A stretch of DNA of 22,321 bases. Origin: Synergistales bacterium. Lineage in GTDB: Bacteria; Synergistota; Synergistia; Synergistales; Aminobacteriaceae. Location: positions 1 to 22,321 of the forward strand of contig BNVH01000066.1 in assembly GCA_025997955.1 (NCBI GenBank). Direction: 5' to 3'. Below the pieces are notes generated by a model, which was not told the DNA's origin, did not search any database, and saw only the letters and a list, made by a program, of their open reading frames with translations. How positions within the stretch are numbered: the stretch's first letter is position 1; each line of letters begins with the position of its first letter. Positions 6,682 through 14,869 of this stretch are shown in pieces. Made by a program: the position numbers and the translations under genes.

Positions 6682-7884
6682 TTACACCCCCAGCGCGTCG
6701 AGGGCCGCGGCCGTCATCACCTCCATGCCTACCGTCAGCGCGTCGTCGTCGACGTAGAAGTTTATGGAATGAGTCGGGCAGTGTTGACCGCCGGGGGTTC
6801 TGACGCCCAAGCGAAAGAGGGAGCCGGGCGCTTTCTCCAGGAAACAGGCGTAGTCCTCGCCTCCCATGGCCGGAGACGGAAGCTCTACGATGTTCTTGAC
6901 CGACTCGGCGCCGCGCGCCGCGCGCCTGATTCGCTCGACGCAGGCTCTATCGACGCATGTCGGTATCGCCTCGGGCGTTATCTTTACGCTCACTCTCGCC
7001 CTGAGTCCCTGGCCGACACTCTCGGCTATTTCTCTGACTCGTCTATGAAACAGCTCCTGAGTGGGCTTTCTGAGATACCTTATGCAGCCCTCCAAGACCA
7101 CCGGGCCTCCGATGTAGGAGTTCGATATACCGCCCTCAATGCGCCCGAAGGTGACGAGCGCGCAGTCCGTGGGGGCCAACTCCCTTGACCCCAAGCTCTG
7201 GAGCGTGGTCACTATGGTAGACGCGGCCAAAATTGTGTCCACCCCGAAATGCGGGTAGCCACCGTGCGCCTGCTTGCCCTCGATTGTAATTTCGAGCAAG
7301 TCCACACCCGCCGTCATGAAGTCGTCCCTGACGCCTATCTCGCCAACTAATATATCGGGGAGAGCGTGGAGGGCCATCACCTCGTCCACGTGGGGGTTTT
7401 CCATGACGCCGGCCTCTATAAATTCGCGCCCTCCGCCGAGCTCCTCCTCCGCGTGCTGAAAGAAGAACTTCACACATCCCGAGAATTGCTCGCGAAAGCG
7501 CGAAAGCAGACGGGCCGTGCCCATGAGTATAGCGGTGTGCGAATCGTGGCCGCACCCGTGGAACACGCCGTCACGCAGCGAGGCGTAATTTACCCCCGAC
7601 TGCTCCTGAATGGGAAGGGCGTCTATGTCGGCTCTTATTCCGATACACCTGCCCTCGCCTCCCGCCGTCCCGTAAAGCTCCGCGCAAATCCCCGTATTGC
7701 TCGATCCTACTCTGCGAATTTTATCTATCCCGGATTCCAAGAGACTTTTCTCTATCAATGCCGACGTGTCGGTCTCGTGAAAGGCGAGCTCCGGGTTTTT
7801 GTGTATTGTATGTCTCCACTCCGTGACCTCCGGGACGACTTCTCTGACCATTTGTGTTATTTTTTTGCTCAAAGCCTCAGACAT
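6682..7884 (-). CDS. M20 family amidohydrolase/peptidase (M20D-type)
   Basis: About 400 residues of the amidohydrolase branch of peptidase family M20 (N-acyl-amino-acid or hippurate hydrolase-like), a cytoplasmic two-metal enzyme. Metal-site motifs are intact: HGCGHDSHTA near 109-118, HAEEE near 145-149, ALH near 173, and a C-terminal HSINFYVDDDAL. MGGEDYACFLEKAPG precedes the last motif. I chose ATG 7884, five bases after the upstream TGA, with AAGGGG about nine bases before it; an in-frame TTG at 7893 overlaps that stop. That ribosome binding site lies in a three-copy 12-bp repeat at 7896-7931. The neighbouring peptide importer suggests hydrolysis of imported N-acylated or short peptides. 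Confidence 0.9.
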   Translation of the reverse strand: MSEALSKKITQMVREVVPEVTEWRHTIHKNPELAFHETDTSALIEKSLLESGIDKIRRVGSSNTGICAELYGTAGGEGRCIGIRADIDALPIQEQSGVNYASLRDGVFHGCGHDSHTAILMGTARLLSRFREQFSGCVKFFFQHAEEELGGGREFIEAGVMENPHVDEVMALHALPDILVGEIGVRDDFMTAGVDLLEITIEGKQAHGGYPHFGVDTILAASTIVTTLQSLGSRELAPTDCALVTFGRIEGGISNSYIGGPVVLEGCIRYLRKPTQELFHRRVREIAESVGQGLRARVSVKITPEAIPTCVDRACVERIRRAARGAESVKNIVELPSPAMGGEDYACFLEKAPGSLFRLGVRTPGGQHCPTHSINFYVDDDALTVGMEVMTAAALDALGV

Positions 7885-7889
7885 CGTTA

Positions 7890-8471
7890 TCAACTCCCCT
7901 TAACTTTCTCATCAACTTTCTCCTTAACTTTCACCGCCGCTAACGCTTTTTGATATATCGCCGTATTGGGGCAGTAGATTCGCATCAAATCGCCTTTTTC
8001 GCCGCGTAAGATGATGGTTCGCATCCATTCTACGCCGCTCACCTCACGGACATCGCTCCACGAGACGGTCTTTTTTAAGCCGCGCCGCGCCTCAATCGAG
8101 GGTTCGACCGGAAACGGGCGGCAGTGAAAACTCTCGCTCAGGGGCCCTCTTATACGCGTCATGTTCTCGCGGTATATGGAATTCGAGTCGAATCTATAGA
8201 GCGCTATGTAGCGGTTTCTGTGAAATATAAGCCCCACGGCCGCGAACGCCGTCAAGAAAAACAGCGCGAACAGACCGGCGACAGAAAGCCCCGCTCTCAG
8301 CGCGCTCTCATGAGAGTCCAATACAAGCTGAAGCAGCGACACGCCAAGCGCTACGATAACACTCAGCACAACCGTACCGCCAGCCACATCGGACAATATC
8401 ATGATGTTGGCGCAAATGGGCACCCCCACGAACCAGCGAAGGCGGTACGCGCCGTCTTGATCGCTCGTCAC
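7890..8471 (-). CDS. Small two-TM membrane protein with a PH-like C-terminal part
   Basis: About 193 residues, not recognised as a named family. Two hydrophobic helices fall near residues 20-50 and 58-85, separated by a short polar DSHESALR loop. The soluble C-terminal half has alternating strands (RYIALYRFDSNSIY; VSWSDVREVSGVEW; TIILRGEKGDLMRIYC) that recall bacterial PH-like membrane proteins. The last 13 residues are charged and repetitive (KVKEKVDEKVKGS), encoded by a 12-bp tandem repeat. I chose GTG 8471 because it overlaps the dppF stop as GTGA; a TTG at 8480 is the alternative. Its place inside the dpp operon suggests a link to the transporter or peptidase, but no function can be read from it. 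Confidence 0.7.
   Translation of the reverse strand: MTSDQDGAYRLRWFVGVPICANIMILSDVAGGTVVLSVIVALGVSLLQLVLDSHESALRAGLSVAGLFALFFLTAFAAVGLIFHRNRYIALYRFDSNSIYRENMTRIRGPLSESFHCRPFPVEPSIEARRGLKKTVSWSDVREVSGVEWMRTIILRGEKGDLMRIYCPNTAIYQKALAAVKVKEKVDEKVKGS
7896..7931 (-). repeat. Three tandem 12-bp repeats at a gene junction
   Basis: On the minus strand AAAGTTAAGGAG, AAAGTTGATGAG and AAAGTTAAGGGG follow one another without gaps. They encode KVKE, KVDE and KVKG at the C-terminus of the membrane protein. The third copy also forms the AAGGGG ribosome binding site for the M20 gene. The repeat length is a multiple of three, so copy-number change would keep the frame. Confidence 0.85.
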
Positions 8472-9433
8472 GGATAGCAACTCGCCGCAATCGCCATATG
8501 GCAGGCTACGAAGTGTCCGCTTCCGACCTCGACAAGTTTAGGGCTCTCCATAGCGCAGCGGTCGCCCTTTGCCGCGCAGCGAGGGGAGAAGCGGCAGCCG
8601 GGGGGCGGGTCTATCGGGCTTGGGACATCGCCCTCCAAGATTATGCGGTTTCTCGGACGGTCTAAGTCTATAACCGGCACGGCGGACAGGAGCGCCTTAG
8701 TGTACGGGTGCATGGGGTTCTTAAAAAGTTCTCTGTTGTCGGACTTTTCGACCACCTGACCCAAGTACATGACGGCCACCTCGTCCGAGACGTAGCGCAC
8801 CACGGAGAGGTTGTGTGAGATGAAGAGATATGTATAGCCGTGGTCTTTTTTCAGGTCGCTCAGGAGGTTCAATATCTGAGCCTGGATAGACACGTCAAGG
8901 GCCGAGACCGGCTCGTCCAAGACGATGAAATCAGGGTTGAGCGCAAGCGCCCTCGCTACGCCTATCCTCTGCCTGCGCCCGCCGTCGAGCTCGTGAGGAA
9001 ACGACGTAATGAGACGCTCCGCCAAGCCCACCGTGTCCATCAGCTTTTTGACCCGCGCCTCCACCTCGGCGCCGCGGCATACTCTGTTTATCAAAAGCGG
9101 CTCGGCTATAAGCTGGTATACCGACATTCTGGGGTTGAGCGATGAAAAAGGATCCTGAAAGACTATTTGCGCCTCCTGGTGAAACTTGCTAAGCCTGTCC
9201 TTTGTAAAGGCAAGCGTGTTTTCGCCCCCGAACAGTATCTCGCCCGATGTGGCCTCAAGCAGGCCCAAGACTACGCGTCCCAGAGTTGACTTGCCGCAGC
9301 CGGACTCCCCAACGAGGCCGAGCGTGCTGCCCTTTGGGATAGAGAGCGAAACGTCGTCCACCGCGTGGAGGCTGCCTCCGTGCACGGAGAAGTATTTTTT
9401 TAGGTTGCGCACTTCCAATAGATCAACGCTCAT
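8468..9433 (-). CDS. dppF: Dipeptide/oligopeptide ABC transporter ATPase DppF
   Basis: A 321-residue ATP-binding subunit of a peptide importer. Walker A is GESGCGKST (43-50), the Q-loop is FQDPFSSLNP (from 92), Walker B is FIVLDEP (169-175), and the H-loop is FISHNLSVVRYVSDEV. The signature is LDGGRRQR (149-156), with Asp in place of the usual Ser; I recall the same spelling in other DppF-like proteins, so it is probably not damage. The C-terminal GCRFSPRC and following cysteines form the oligopeptide/dipeptide transporter domain, which can hold an Fe-S cluster in relatives. Its ATG is 3 bp after the dppD stop, and GGGAGG inside dppD serves it. It pairs with DppD. Confidence 0.95.
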   Translation of the reverse strand: MSVDLLEVRNLKKYFSVHGGSLHAVDDVSLSIPKGSTLGLVGESGCGKSTLGRVVLGLLEATSGEILFGGENTLAFTKDRLSKFHQEAQIVFQDPFSSLNPRMSVYQLIAEPLLINRVCRGAEVEARVKKLMDTVGLAERLITSFPHELDGGRRQRIGVARALALNPDFIVLDEPVSALDVSIQAQILNLLSDLKKDHGYTYLFISHNLSVVRYVSDEVAVMYLGQVVEKSDNRELFKNPMHPYTKALLSAVPVIDLDRPRNRIILEGDVPSPIDPPPGCRFSPRCAAKGDRCAMESPKLVEVGSGHFVACHMAIAASCYP

Positions 9434-9436
9434 GCT

Positions 9437-10432
9437 CTACACCTCCCACGCGTGGTTTGGAAAATAGCAGTCTACGAAATGTCCAGGCTCGTACTCTTTC
9501 ATGCCGCAAGCGACGGAGCGGCAAATGTCCTGGGCGGCGGGGCAGCGCGGCGAAAAACCGCAGCCTTGCGGCAGGTCCGTCGGGTCGGGCATGAGGCCCT
9601 GAATTACCGTCAGCCTTCCGCCCGGCTCGCTGTCCAAGCTCGGCACTGCGTTAAAAAGCCCTTGGGTGTAGGGGTGCATGGGGCGCTTGTAGAGAGGCCT
9701 GAGGGGCGCGTACTCCACGAGGCGGCCGGCGTACATTATGGCCACGTCGTCGCATATCTCGGCCACTATGCCGAGGTCGTGGGTTATTAGAAGCAAGGAT
9801 GTGTTGACCACTTTTTGGAGGTTGCGTATGAGGTCCACCACCTGCGCCTGTATAGTGACGTCAAGAGCAGTGGTGGGCTCGTCAGCTATCAGAAGCGCCG
9901 GCTCACAGGCCAATGCTATGGCTATGCCGACCCTCTGCCTCATGCCGCCCGAGAACTGGTGCGGGTAGTCACGCCCGCGCTCAGGGCGTATGCCTACGAG
10001 CGTCATCATCTCCCGCGCGCGCGTCGTCACCTCGTTGCCCCTGAGACCTGAGTGCAGTGAGATCATCTCTACAATTTGTTCTTCTATAGTCATTATCGGG
10101 TTGAGAGATGTCATAGGGTCCTGGAATATCATGGCTATCCTGCCACCCCTCATGCTTCGGAGCTCGGTCTCTGTCATCTTCAGTACGTCCGTCCCGTCGA
10201 AGAACATCGAGCCGCTCTTTATCTCTCCGGGGGGCGACTGTATCAGGCGCAGGAGAGCCAAGGCCGTGGTGGTCTTGCCCGCTCCGGTCTCCCCGACAAG
10301 TCCGAGGGATTTGCCCCTGTGAATTGAGAGGTTCAGGCCATTGACGGCATGTACCACGCCTGAGTCGGTGTTGAACTGAACCGCGAGGTCGCGGATGTCG
10401 AGGAGAGGCGCGTTATTGGTCAAGTCAGGCAT
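9437..10432 (-). CDS. dppD: Dipeptide/oligopeptide ABC transporter ATPase DppD
   Basis: A 331-residue ATP-binding subunit that would form a heterodimer with DppF and power DppBC. Walker A is GETGAGKTT (47-55), the Q-loop is FQDPMTSLNP (104-113), the signature is FSGGMRQR (161-168) and Walker B is LLIADEP (181-187). The C-terminal extension has GCGFSPRC and two later cysteines, as in the family. ATG 10432 has GGGAG about seven bases upstream and follows the dppC stop by 15 bp. Unlike DppF it keeps the canonical SGG of the signature. Confidence 0.96.
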   Translation of the reverse strand: MPDLTNNAPLLDIRDLAVQFNTDSGVVHAVNGLNLSIHRGKSLGLVGETGAGKTTTALALLRLIQSPPGEIKSGSMFFDGTDVLKMTETELRSMRGGRIAMIFQDPMTSLNPIMTIEEQIVEMISLHSGLRGNEVTTRAREMMTLVGIRPERGRDYPHQFSGGMRQRVGIAIALACEPALLIADEPTTALDVTIQAQVVDLIRNLQKVVNTSLLLITHDLGIVAEICDDVAIMYAGRLVEYAPLRPLYKRPMHPYTQGLFNAVPSLDSEPGGRLTVIQGLMPDPTDLPQGCGFSPRCPAAQDICRSVACGMKEYEPGHFVDCYFPNHAWEV

Positions 10433-10447
10433 TTTCTCGCTCCCTCT

Positions 10448-11311
10448 CTATCTTTTCTGCTTGGGGTCGAGGGCGTCCCTCAGACCGTCGCCGATGCAGT
10501 TCAGCGCTACTATGGTTATCATTATAGCGAGGCCTGGGAATATGCTCAGATAAGAGTTGCCCCGGAGGTACGGACGGGCGGCTGAGAGCATTCCGCCCCA
10601 CTCGGGATAGGGCGGCTGGATGCCGAGGCCCAAAAAGCTCAGAGTGGCCGCGAAGAGAATGGCGTTAGCGACGGAGAGCGTGGCCTGCACTATTACCGGC
10701 GCTATGGAGTTCGGCATGATGTACATCAAAATAATGCGCTTGTGAGTCGCTCCCATAGCGCGCGCGGCCTCGATGAACTCCATACCCTTCACCGACAGCA
10801 CCGACGCCCTCATGAGACGCGCGAAATTCGGTATATGCGTGATGCCGACCGCCACCATGAGGTTGAACAGCCCAGGCCCCAGAGCCGAGGATATGACGAT
10901 GGCGAGCAAAATTGTAGGTATAGCCAACTGGACGTCCATTATACGCATCAGTATATTGTCCGTTTTGCCCCCGAAATAGCCCGCCACAGCGCCTATCGCG
11001 CCGCCTATGACGAGCGATATGGAGACCGCGATAAAGCCCACCTGGAGCGATATGCGCGAGCCGTATATGAGGCGCGACAAAACGTCCCGGCCAAACTCGT
11101 CCGTGCCAAGCCAGTGCGCGGCCGACGGGGACTTCCTTATCATCATATAGTCCTGATCTGAGTATCCGTAAGGCGCTATTCTCTCGGCGAACACAGCTAC
11201 TAAGATGAGCAGCGCGATAACGACGAAGCCGGCCACCGCGAGATAGTTTCGGCGCAGCCGGATTAAAGTGTACTTCCACATCGAGTTTCCTTTTATGATA
11301 TTAGAAGCCAT
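10448..11311 (-). CDS. dppC: Peptide ABC transporter permease DppC
   Basis: About 287 residues, an inner-membrane permease of the binding-protein-dependent family. The N-terminal helix (AVAGFVVIALLILVAVFA) is followed by the typical HWLGTDEFGRDVLSRLIYG segment. The ATPase-docking EAA loop reads EAARAMGATHKRIIL. I chose ATG 11311 because a G-rich ribosome binding site lies about eight bases before it and it starts 13 bp after the dppB stop. The longer frame to 11353 would overlap dppB and lacks a site. It forms the channel with DppB. Confidence 0.94.
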   Translation of the reverse strand: MASNIIKGNSMWKYTLIRLRRNYLAVAGFVVIALLILVAVFAERIAPYGYSDQDYMMIRKSPSAAHWLGTDEFGRDVLSRLIYGSRISLQVGFIAVSISLVIGGAIGAVAGYFGGKTDNILMRIMDVQLAIPTILLAIVISSALGPGLFNLMVAVGITHIPNFARLMRASVLSVKGMEFIEAARAMGATHKRIILMYIMPNSIAPVIVQATLSVANAILFAATLSFLGLGIQPPYPEWGGMLSAARPYLRGNSYLSIFPGLAIMITIVALNCIGDGLRDALDPKQKR

Positions 11312-11324
11312 AGCGCTTGCCCCC

Positions 11325-12248
11325 CTATTTGACGTGAATGCGCGGATCGACAAAAGCGTATAAGATGTCCGCCGCTAAGTTTATGAGGCAAAACGCCAGC
11401 GATATGAAAAGCACGCCGCCCTGGATTATGGGGTAGTCTCTCATGCTGATGGCCTCAAGCATCAGACGTCCCACCCCGGATATTGAGAAAATCGCCTCCG
11501 TGATTATCGACCCGCCGAGAAGGGTCCCGAACTGTATGCTGATTATCGTGAGAATGGGTATCATGGCGTTGGGGAGCGCGTGGCGGAATATGACGACCGA
11601 TTCTCTTTGCCCCTTCGCCCGCGCCGTCCTGATGTAGTCGGACTTGATGACTTCGAGCATACTGGAACGCGTAATACGCGCAATTATAGCGATGCTCGAC
11701 CCCGAAAGGGTCAGTATCGGCAGGACCATCTCGTTTAGAGTGCCAAAGCCCATGGACGAGAACCACCCCAAGTGGACTGAAAACGCCAGTATCAGCAAGA
11801 GCCCCGTCCAGAAAGTGGGCATGGAGACGCCGAGAAGAGTCACGAGCGTGACGACGCTGTCAAGGATGGAATACTGACGGATGGCGCAAATTATCCCAAG
11901 CGGTATGCCCACGAGAGTGCTGAAGAGCACGGCGCAGAACGCGAGCTTGGCCGTCATGGGAATGCGGCTTGAGAGTTCGTAGGAGACGGGGCTCTTCATG
12001 ACGTAAGAGTAGCCGAGGTCGGCTTTGAACACCGCTCTATAAATATAGCGCCCCAGCTGAACCACAAACGGGTCGTCAAGTCCGCGCGCGGAACGGAAAG
12101 CCGTTATGGCCTCGTCCGTGACCTCCTGCCCCAGCGCTATCCTTGCCGGGTCTCCGGGCGTGAAGTAGAGAATCGTGAAGAGAACGATCATCACGCACAG
12201 TATTACGGGAATTAGCAAAAGAATCCTCCGAAAAATATATCTCAACAA
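11325..12248 (-). CDS. dppB: Peptide ABC transporter permease DppB
   Basis: A 307-residue multi-spanning permease. It begins LRYIFRRILLLIPVILCVMI and has YFTPGDPARIALG, the classic first periplasmic segment of DppB/OppB, and the EAA-type loop RTARAKGQRESVVIFRHALP. The start is TTG at 12248 with GGGAGGG about seven bases upstream. It is the first gene of dppBCDF. A hairpin at 12262-12278 sits directly before the ribosome binding site and may affect translation or mRNA stability. Confidence 0.94.
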   Translation of the reverse strand: MLRYIFRRILLLIPVILCVMIVLFTILYFTPGDPARIALGQEVTDEAITAFRSARGLDDPFVVQLGRYIYRAVFKADLGYSYVMKSPVSYELSSRIPMTAKLAFCAVLFSTLVGIPLGIICAIRQYSILDSVVTLVTLLGVSMPTFWTGLLLILAFSVHLGWFSSMGFGTLNEMVLPILTLSGSSIAIIARITRSSMLEVIKSDYIRTARAKGQRESVVIFRHALPNAMIPILTIISIQFGTLLGGSIITEAIFSISGVGRLMLEAISMRDYPIIQGGVLFISLAFCLINLAADILYAFVDPRIHVK

Positions 12249-12261
12249 AGGACGTCCCTCC

Positions 12262-12278
12262 CTTGGGTGAAGCCCAAG
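12262..12278 (-). promoter_or_regulatory. Hairpin just upstream of the dppB ribosome binding site
   Basis: On the minus strand CTTGGG, CTTCA, CCCAAG form a 6-bp stem with a 5-base loop, extended by weak flanking pairs. It ends a few bases before GGGAGGG of dppB. Farther upstream TTAATTTA occurs twice (near 12279-12300), an AT-rich area where the operon promoter could lie, although no clear -35/-10 pair is seen. Confidence 0.45.
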
Positions 12279-12347
12279 CTAAATTAACGCTTAAATTAAG
12301 ATTTTTCTAAATGTGAAGATTTTGGGGGCGAGCATAGGAGCGAGAAG

Positions 12348-13613
12348 TCAGCTGTCTTTTAGCCTCTTGCTTATCTCCTCAAACTCTCGCTTTATGGCCT
12401 CGTTCTCGAAGGGTTGAATATCCGGCATGGCGAGGCTTTGAAGGGAGTCGAACAACGCTAACCCAGAGCGTATGACGTCTTGAAGGTCTGACGCGTTTTT
12501 GACCGTCTTGTGGGTGTTTGCCGCCAAAACGAAGTTGCGCTCAAGATTCTCCAAAGAACGGATGGAGTTCTGTCTTTGGCTGTCCAAAAATTTCATGTAG
12601 ACTACAGCCGCGGACATGGTTGTCGCGTTCGCGCGCGCGTTCGCGTCGAAGGCCGCTCTTTGGGAGTTTGTGAATTTTTTGTCGGCGGAGCCTTTTATGG
12701 CCTCTTCGCGAAGCGCGACCGCCTCGCGCGATATAGTGTTTACGCGCGGTTTGTAGTTAGAGTCAATTTTGCGCACGAGTTCTTTTTGGGTATAGATAAG
12801 AAGGTCGTTCAGGGCCAAGTACATTCCGGCGTAGCGCAACGTTACGCTGATACTGTCGCTGCTGTTCGCTGACAGTTCGCCCAATTTTTCGACTATCTTT
12901 TTTACGTTCGTGAAAACGGCGGCGTTTTGAATCAAATCGTCGTCCATAGACGACGCCAAGAGCGTGTCGATTTGAGCGTCGTCGAGCCCTATGCCCATAT
13001 CTCGCAAGGCTGCGGCTATCTCACCCCTCAACACAAGCTCTCTTGCCTGAGAGTCCGCTATGTCTTTATTTATCAGATTGAGGCGCTCGTTGATTTTGCC
13101 ACTTGTCTTCTCCCAGGGCAGCCATGACGAGTCGCTCGCCGAGATAAGCCTGTTGCGCAGCGCGTCTCTCTCAATCTGAAGCGCCGGAACCTTGGCGCGT
13201 ATTACCTTGATTTCTTTATAAAACGTCACGGCGTCGCCTTGGAGCAATATCTCCATCATTTCGTCTCGAATGGAGTTTAGCTTTTTGGCGTTGCTTTCTT
13301 TATCCTCCCCAAAATAGGCGTGATCCGGAAGGGATTCGCGCCTCTCTATCAAAGCGGAACCCTCGCCCAAAAGCGAGGAAATATTTCCCCAAGACGACTG
13401 AATAAAAGACGGCAAGCCAAAAGACGAGTCGGTTGCCGCGACCTGAACGTCCTTATCGCCTGCGCTCCTGTCGCCTGACGCCTCCCCCGAAGAATTGCCC
13501 ATAAACGGAATCCAATCCAAAACGTCGCTCATACTGAACGCGCAAGCCGGGGGCGTTATCAAAAGCAACAGCCCGCAGCCGAGCGCAAAAATTTTAGATA
13601 ATATTTTCGTCAC
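12348..13613 (-). CDS. Secreted coiled-coil protein of unknown function
   Basis: A 421-residue protein not recognised as a named family. A signal peptide (about 1-25, ending in a PACA|FS-type site) leads to a low-complexity Ser/Gly/Asp stretch (40-70), then long charged helices with heptad character (about 105-215 and 265-345). It should be extracytoplasmic and elongated. The GTG start at 13613 lies six bases after the stop of the upstream gene and in the same frame. GGAG is only one base before GTG, too close for normal initiation, so it may depend on translational coupling. Its neighbour is a secreted PBP-like protein, so the two may act together at the cell surface. Confidence 0.72.
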   Translation of the reverse strand: MTKILSKIFALGCGLLLLITPPACAFSMSDVLDWIPFMGNSSGEASGDRSAGDKDVQVAATDSSFGLPSFIQSSWGNISSLLGEGSALIERRESLPDHAYFGEDKESNAKKLNSIRDEMMEILLQGDAVTFYKEIKVIRAKVPALQIERDALRNRLISASDSSWLPWEKTSGKINERLNLINKDIADSQARELVLRGEIAAALRDMGIGLDDAQIDTLLASSMDDDLIQNAAVFTNVKKIVEKLGELSANSSDSISVTLRYAGMYLALNDLLIYTQKELVRKIDSNYKPRVNTISREAVALREEAIKGSADKKFTNSQRAAFDANARANATTMSAAVVYMKFLDSQRQNSIRSLENLERNFVLAANTHKTVKNASDLQDVIRSGLALFDSLQSLAMPDIQPFENEAIKREFEEISKRLKDS

Positions 13614-13619
13614 GCTCCT

Positions 13620-14834
13620 TTATTCATCAATGTACCTCAGCCCGTTCGCGTCCATGGTGTCCAAAACGGCAAAGATTTTATTTCGCACCTCTAATATAGA
13701 AACCCGCCTTTTTTCCGGTCTATGGGTGTAGCGGTCGATGTTCAAAGTCTGGTTTCCGAATGGTATGTCTTTGGCCTCGGCGAGCAGAGCTAAAAGCACA
13801 CCTCGGTCGGCGTCCTCTCGCTTGATGGCGTCAGGGATTTTTTCTAGAGATTTTATCAGCCAAACGGCAAGCGCGTTGGCGCGCCCAGCCCCCGTCTTGT
13901 TCGTGACGGCCAAGGTTCGGGTCGTCCAAAACTCGCGTTTCACGTTCTCAAAACCTCCGCGCTCTTCCAAATACATATTTTGGTCTGTAAATATCATGCC
14001 CCTGCAGGACAAAAAAGAGCGGTCGGGCGAGCCCATATACCATATTTGATAGGGCGACCTGTGGCCCATGATTCCGCGCCATACTTCCTTTGTTCCCATA
14101 CTGCCTATGGCGCTTATAAGGACGCCGTTCGAGTAGCCCTTGATTTCATTCTCGACCATGCCGAAAGCGTCGGTCACGGATGCGTCGCTCCAGAAAGGAA
14201 GGGGCATGAAGCCGTATTTTCTCAAAAGGTCTGAACATATTCCCGCCTCGCGCTCCTCATGCAAGGTGAAGCGCGCGCCCAAAACCCCTATGCGCGCGCC
14301 TGGGCTTTTGCTCATGGTTTTAGCGGCGTAATCGGCAAAGACACCGCTTCGGAAGTCCCTGAAAAGGTCAAGCGCAAAAACATTGGGCAGGACGCGCTTG
14401 GAGCGCTCAAAAAAGAACACTGTCTCGCCCCCCGCCAACAAAAGAGGCAGCGAAGTGACGCGATTCACTAAGATTTTATCTACTATGTCCGAGGCGAAGC
14501 TGAACACGGCCACGGGGTGAGGCGCCGGAGGGAGAGAAAAAGAGGCCGCTGAGTCCTCGGTCAAGGGGGGCAATAGAATAAAATTCAGGTCATGTCCCTG
14601 AATGCCGTTTCCGCTGTCCGACACCTCGGCCTCATGCCACTTGAGAGCTCTCTCCACCGAAACTCCGTAATCGCTCTCCCAACCGCTGTCAGGAGGTATG
14701 ACATAGACGTCCCACGTCCATATTGTCTTATCCGTGTCCGCTGCGTAGGTTATGGACGCGCTCATGACGAACGTCAAAAACATGAAGAAAAATATGAAGA
14801 GAAAGCCGAACGGCGCAAACCCATTTTTTTTCAA
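13620..14834 (-). CDS. Secreted periplasmic-binding-protein-like (type I fold) protein
   Basis: A 404-residue exported protein with a long hydrophobic signal peptide (about 1-31, ending ITYAA). The mature start (DVYVIPPDSGWES with YGVSVERALKW) and GIQGHDLNFILLPPL recall the opening of branched-chain amino-acid (LivJ-type) receptors, including the 'internal gene repertoire' strand order, but the later half is strongly diverged. No LivHMGF partners are nearby. The start is TTG 14834 with AAGGAGGG about seven bases upstream, 35 bp after nadE. It could be a binding or sensing protein acting with the coiled-coil protein encoded six bases downstream. Fold assignment is moderate; ligand unknown. Confidence 0.7.
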   Translation of the reverse strand: MKKNGFAPFGFLFIFFFMFLTFVMSASITYAADTDKTIWTWDVYVIPPDSGWESDYGVSVERALKWHEAEVSDSGNGIQGHDLNFILLPPLTEDSAASFSLPPAPHPVAVFSFASDIVDKILVNRVTSLPLLLAGGETVFFFERSKRVLPNVFALDLFRDFRSGVFADYAAKTMSKSPGARIGVLGARFTLHEEREAGICSDLLRKYGFMPLPFWSDASVTDAFGMVENEIKGYSNGVLISAIGSMGTKEVWRGIMGHRSPYQIWYMGSPDRSFLSCRGMIFTDQNMYLEERGGFENVKREFWTTRTLAVTNKTGAGRANALAVWLIKSLEKIPDAIKREDADRGVLLALLAEAKDIPFGNQTLNIDRYTHRPEKRRVSILEVRNKIFAVLDTMDANGLRYIDE

Positions 14835-14869
14835 TTCCCGTCCCTCCTTGAAATTTATCTTCCTTATAT

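Noticed and set aside
7366..7953. 195-codon plus-strand open frame opposite the M20 gene
   Set aside because: It is a shadow of a well-supported minus-strand gene with intact metal-site motifs.
12316..12345. Possible terminator after the coiled-coil gene
   Set aside because: No convincing stem forms; only the short core shared with the palindrome at 5088 is seen.
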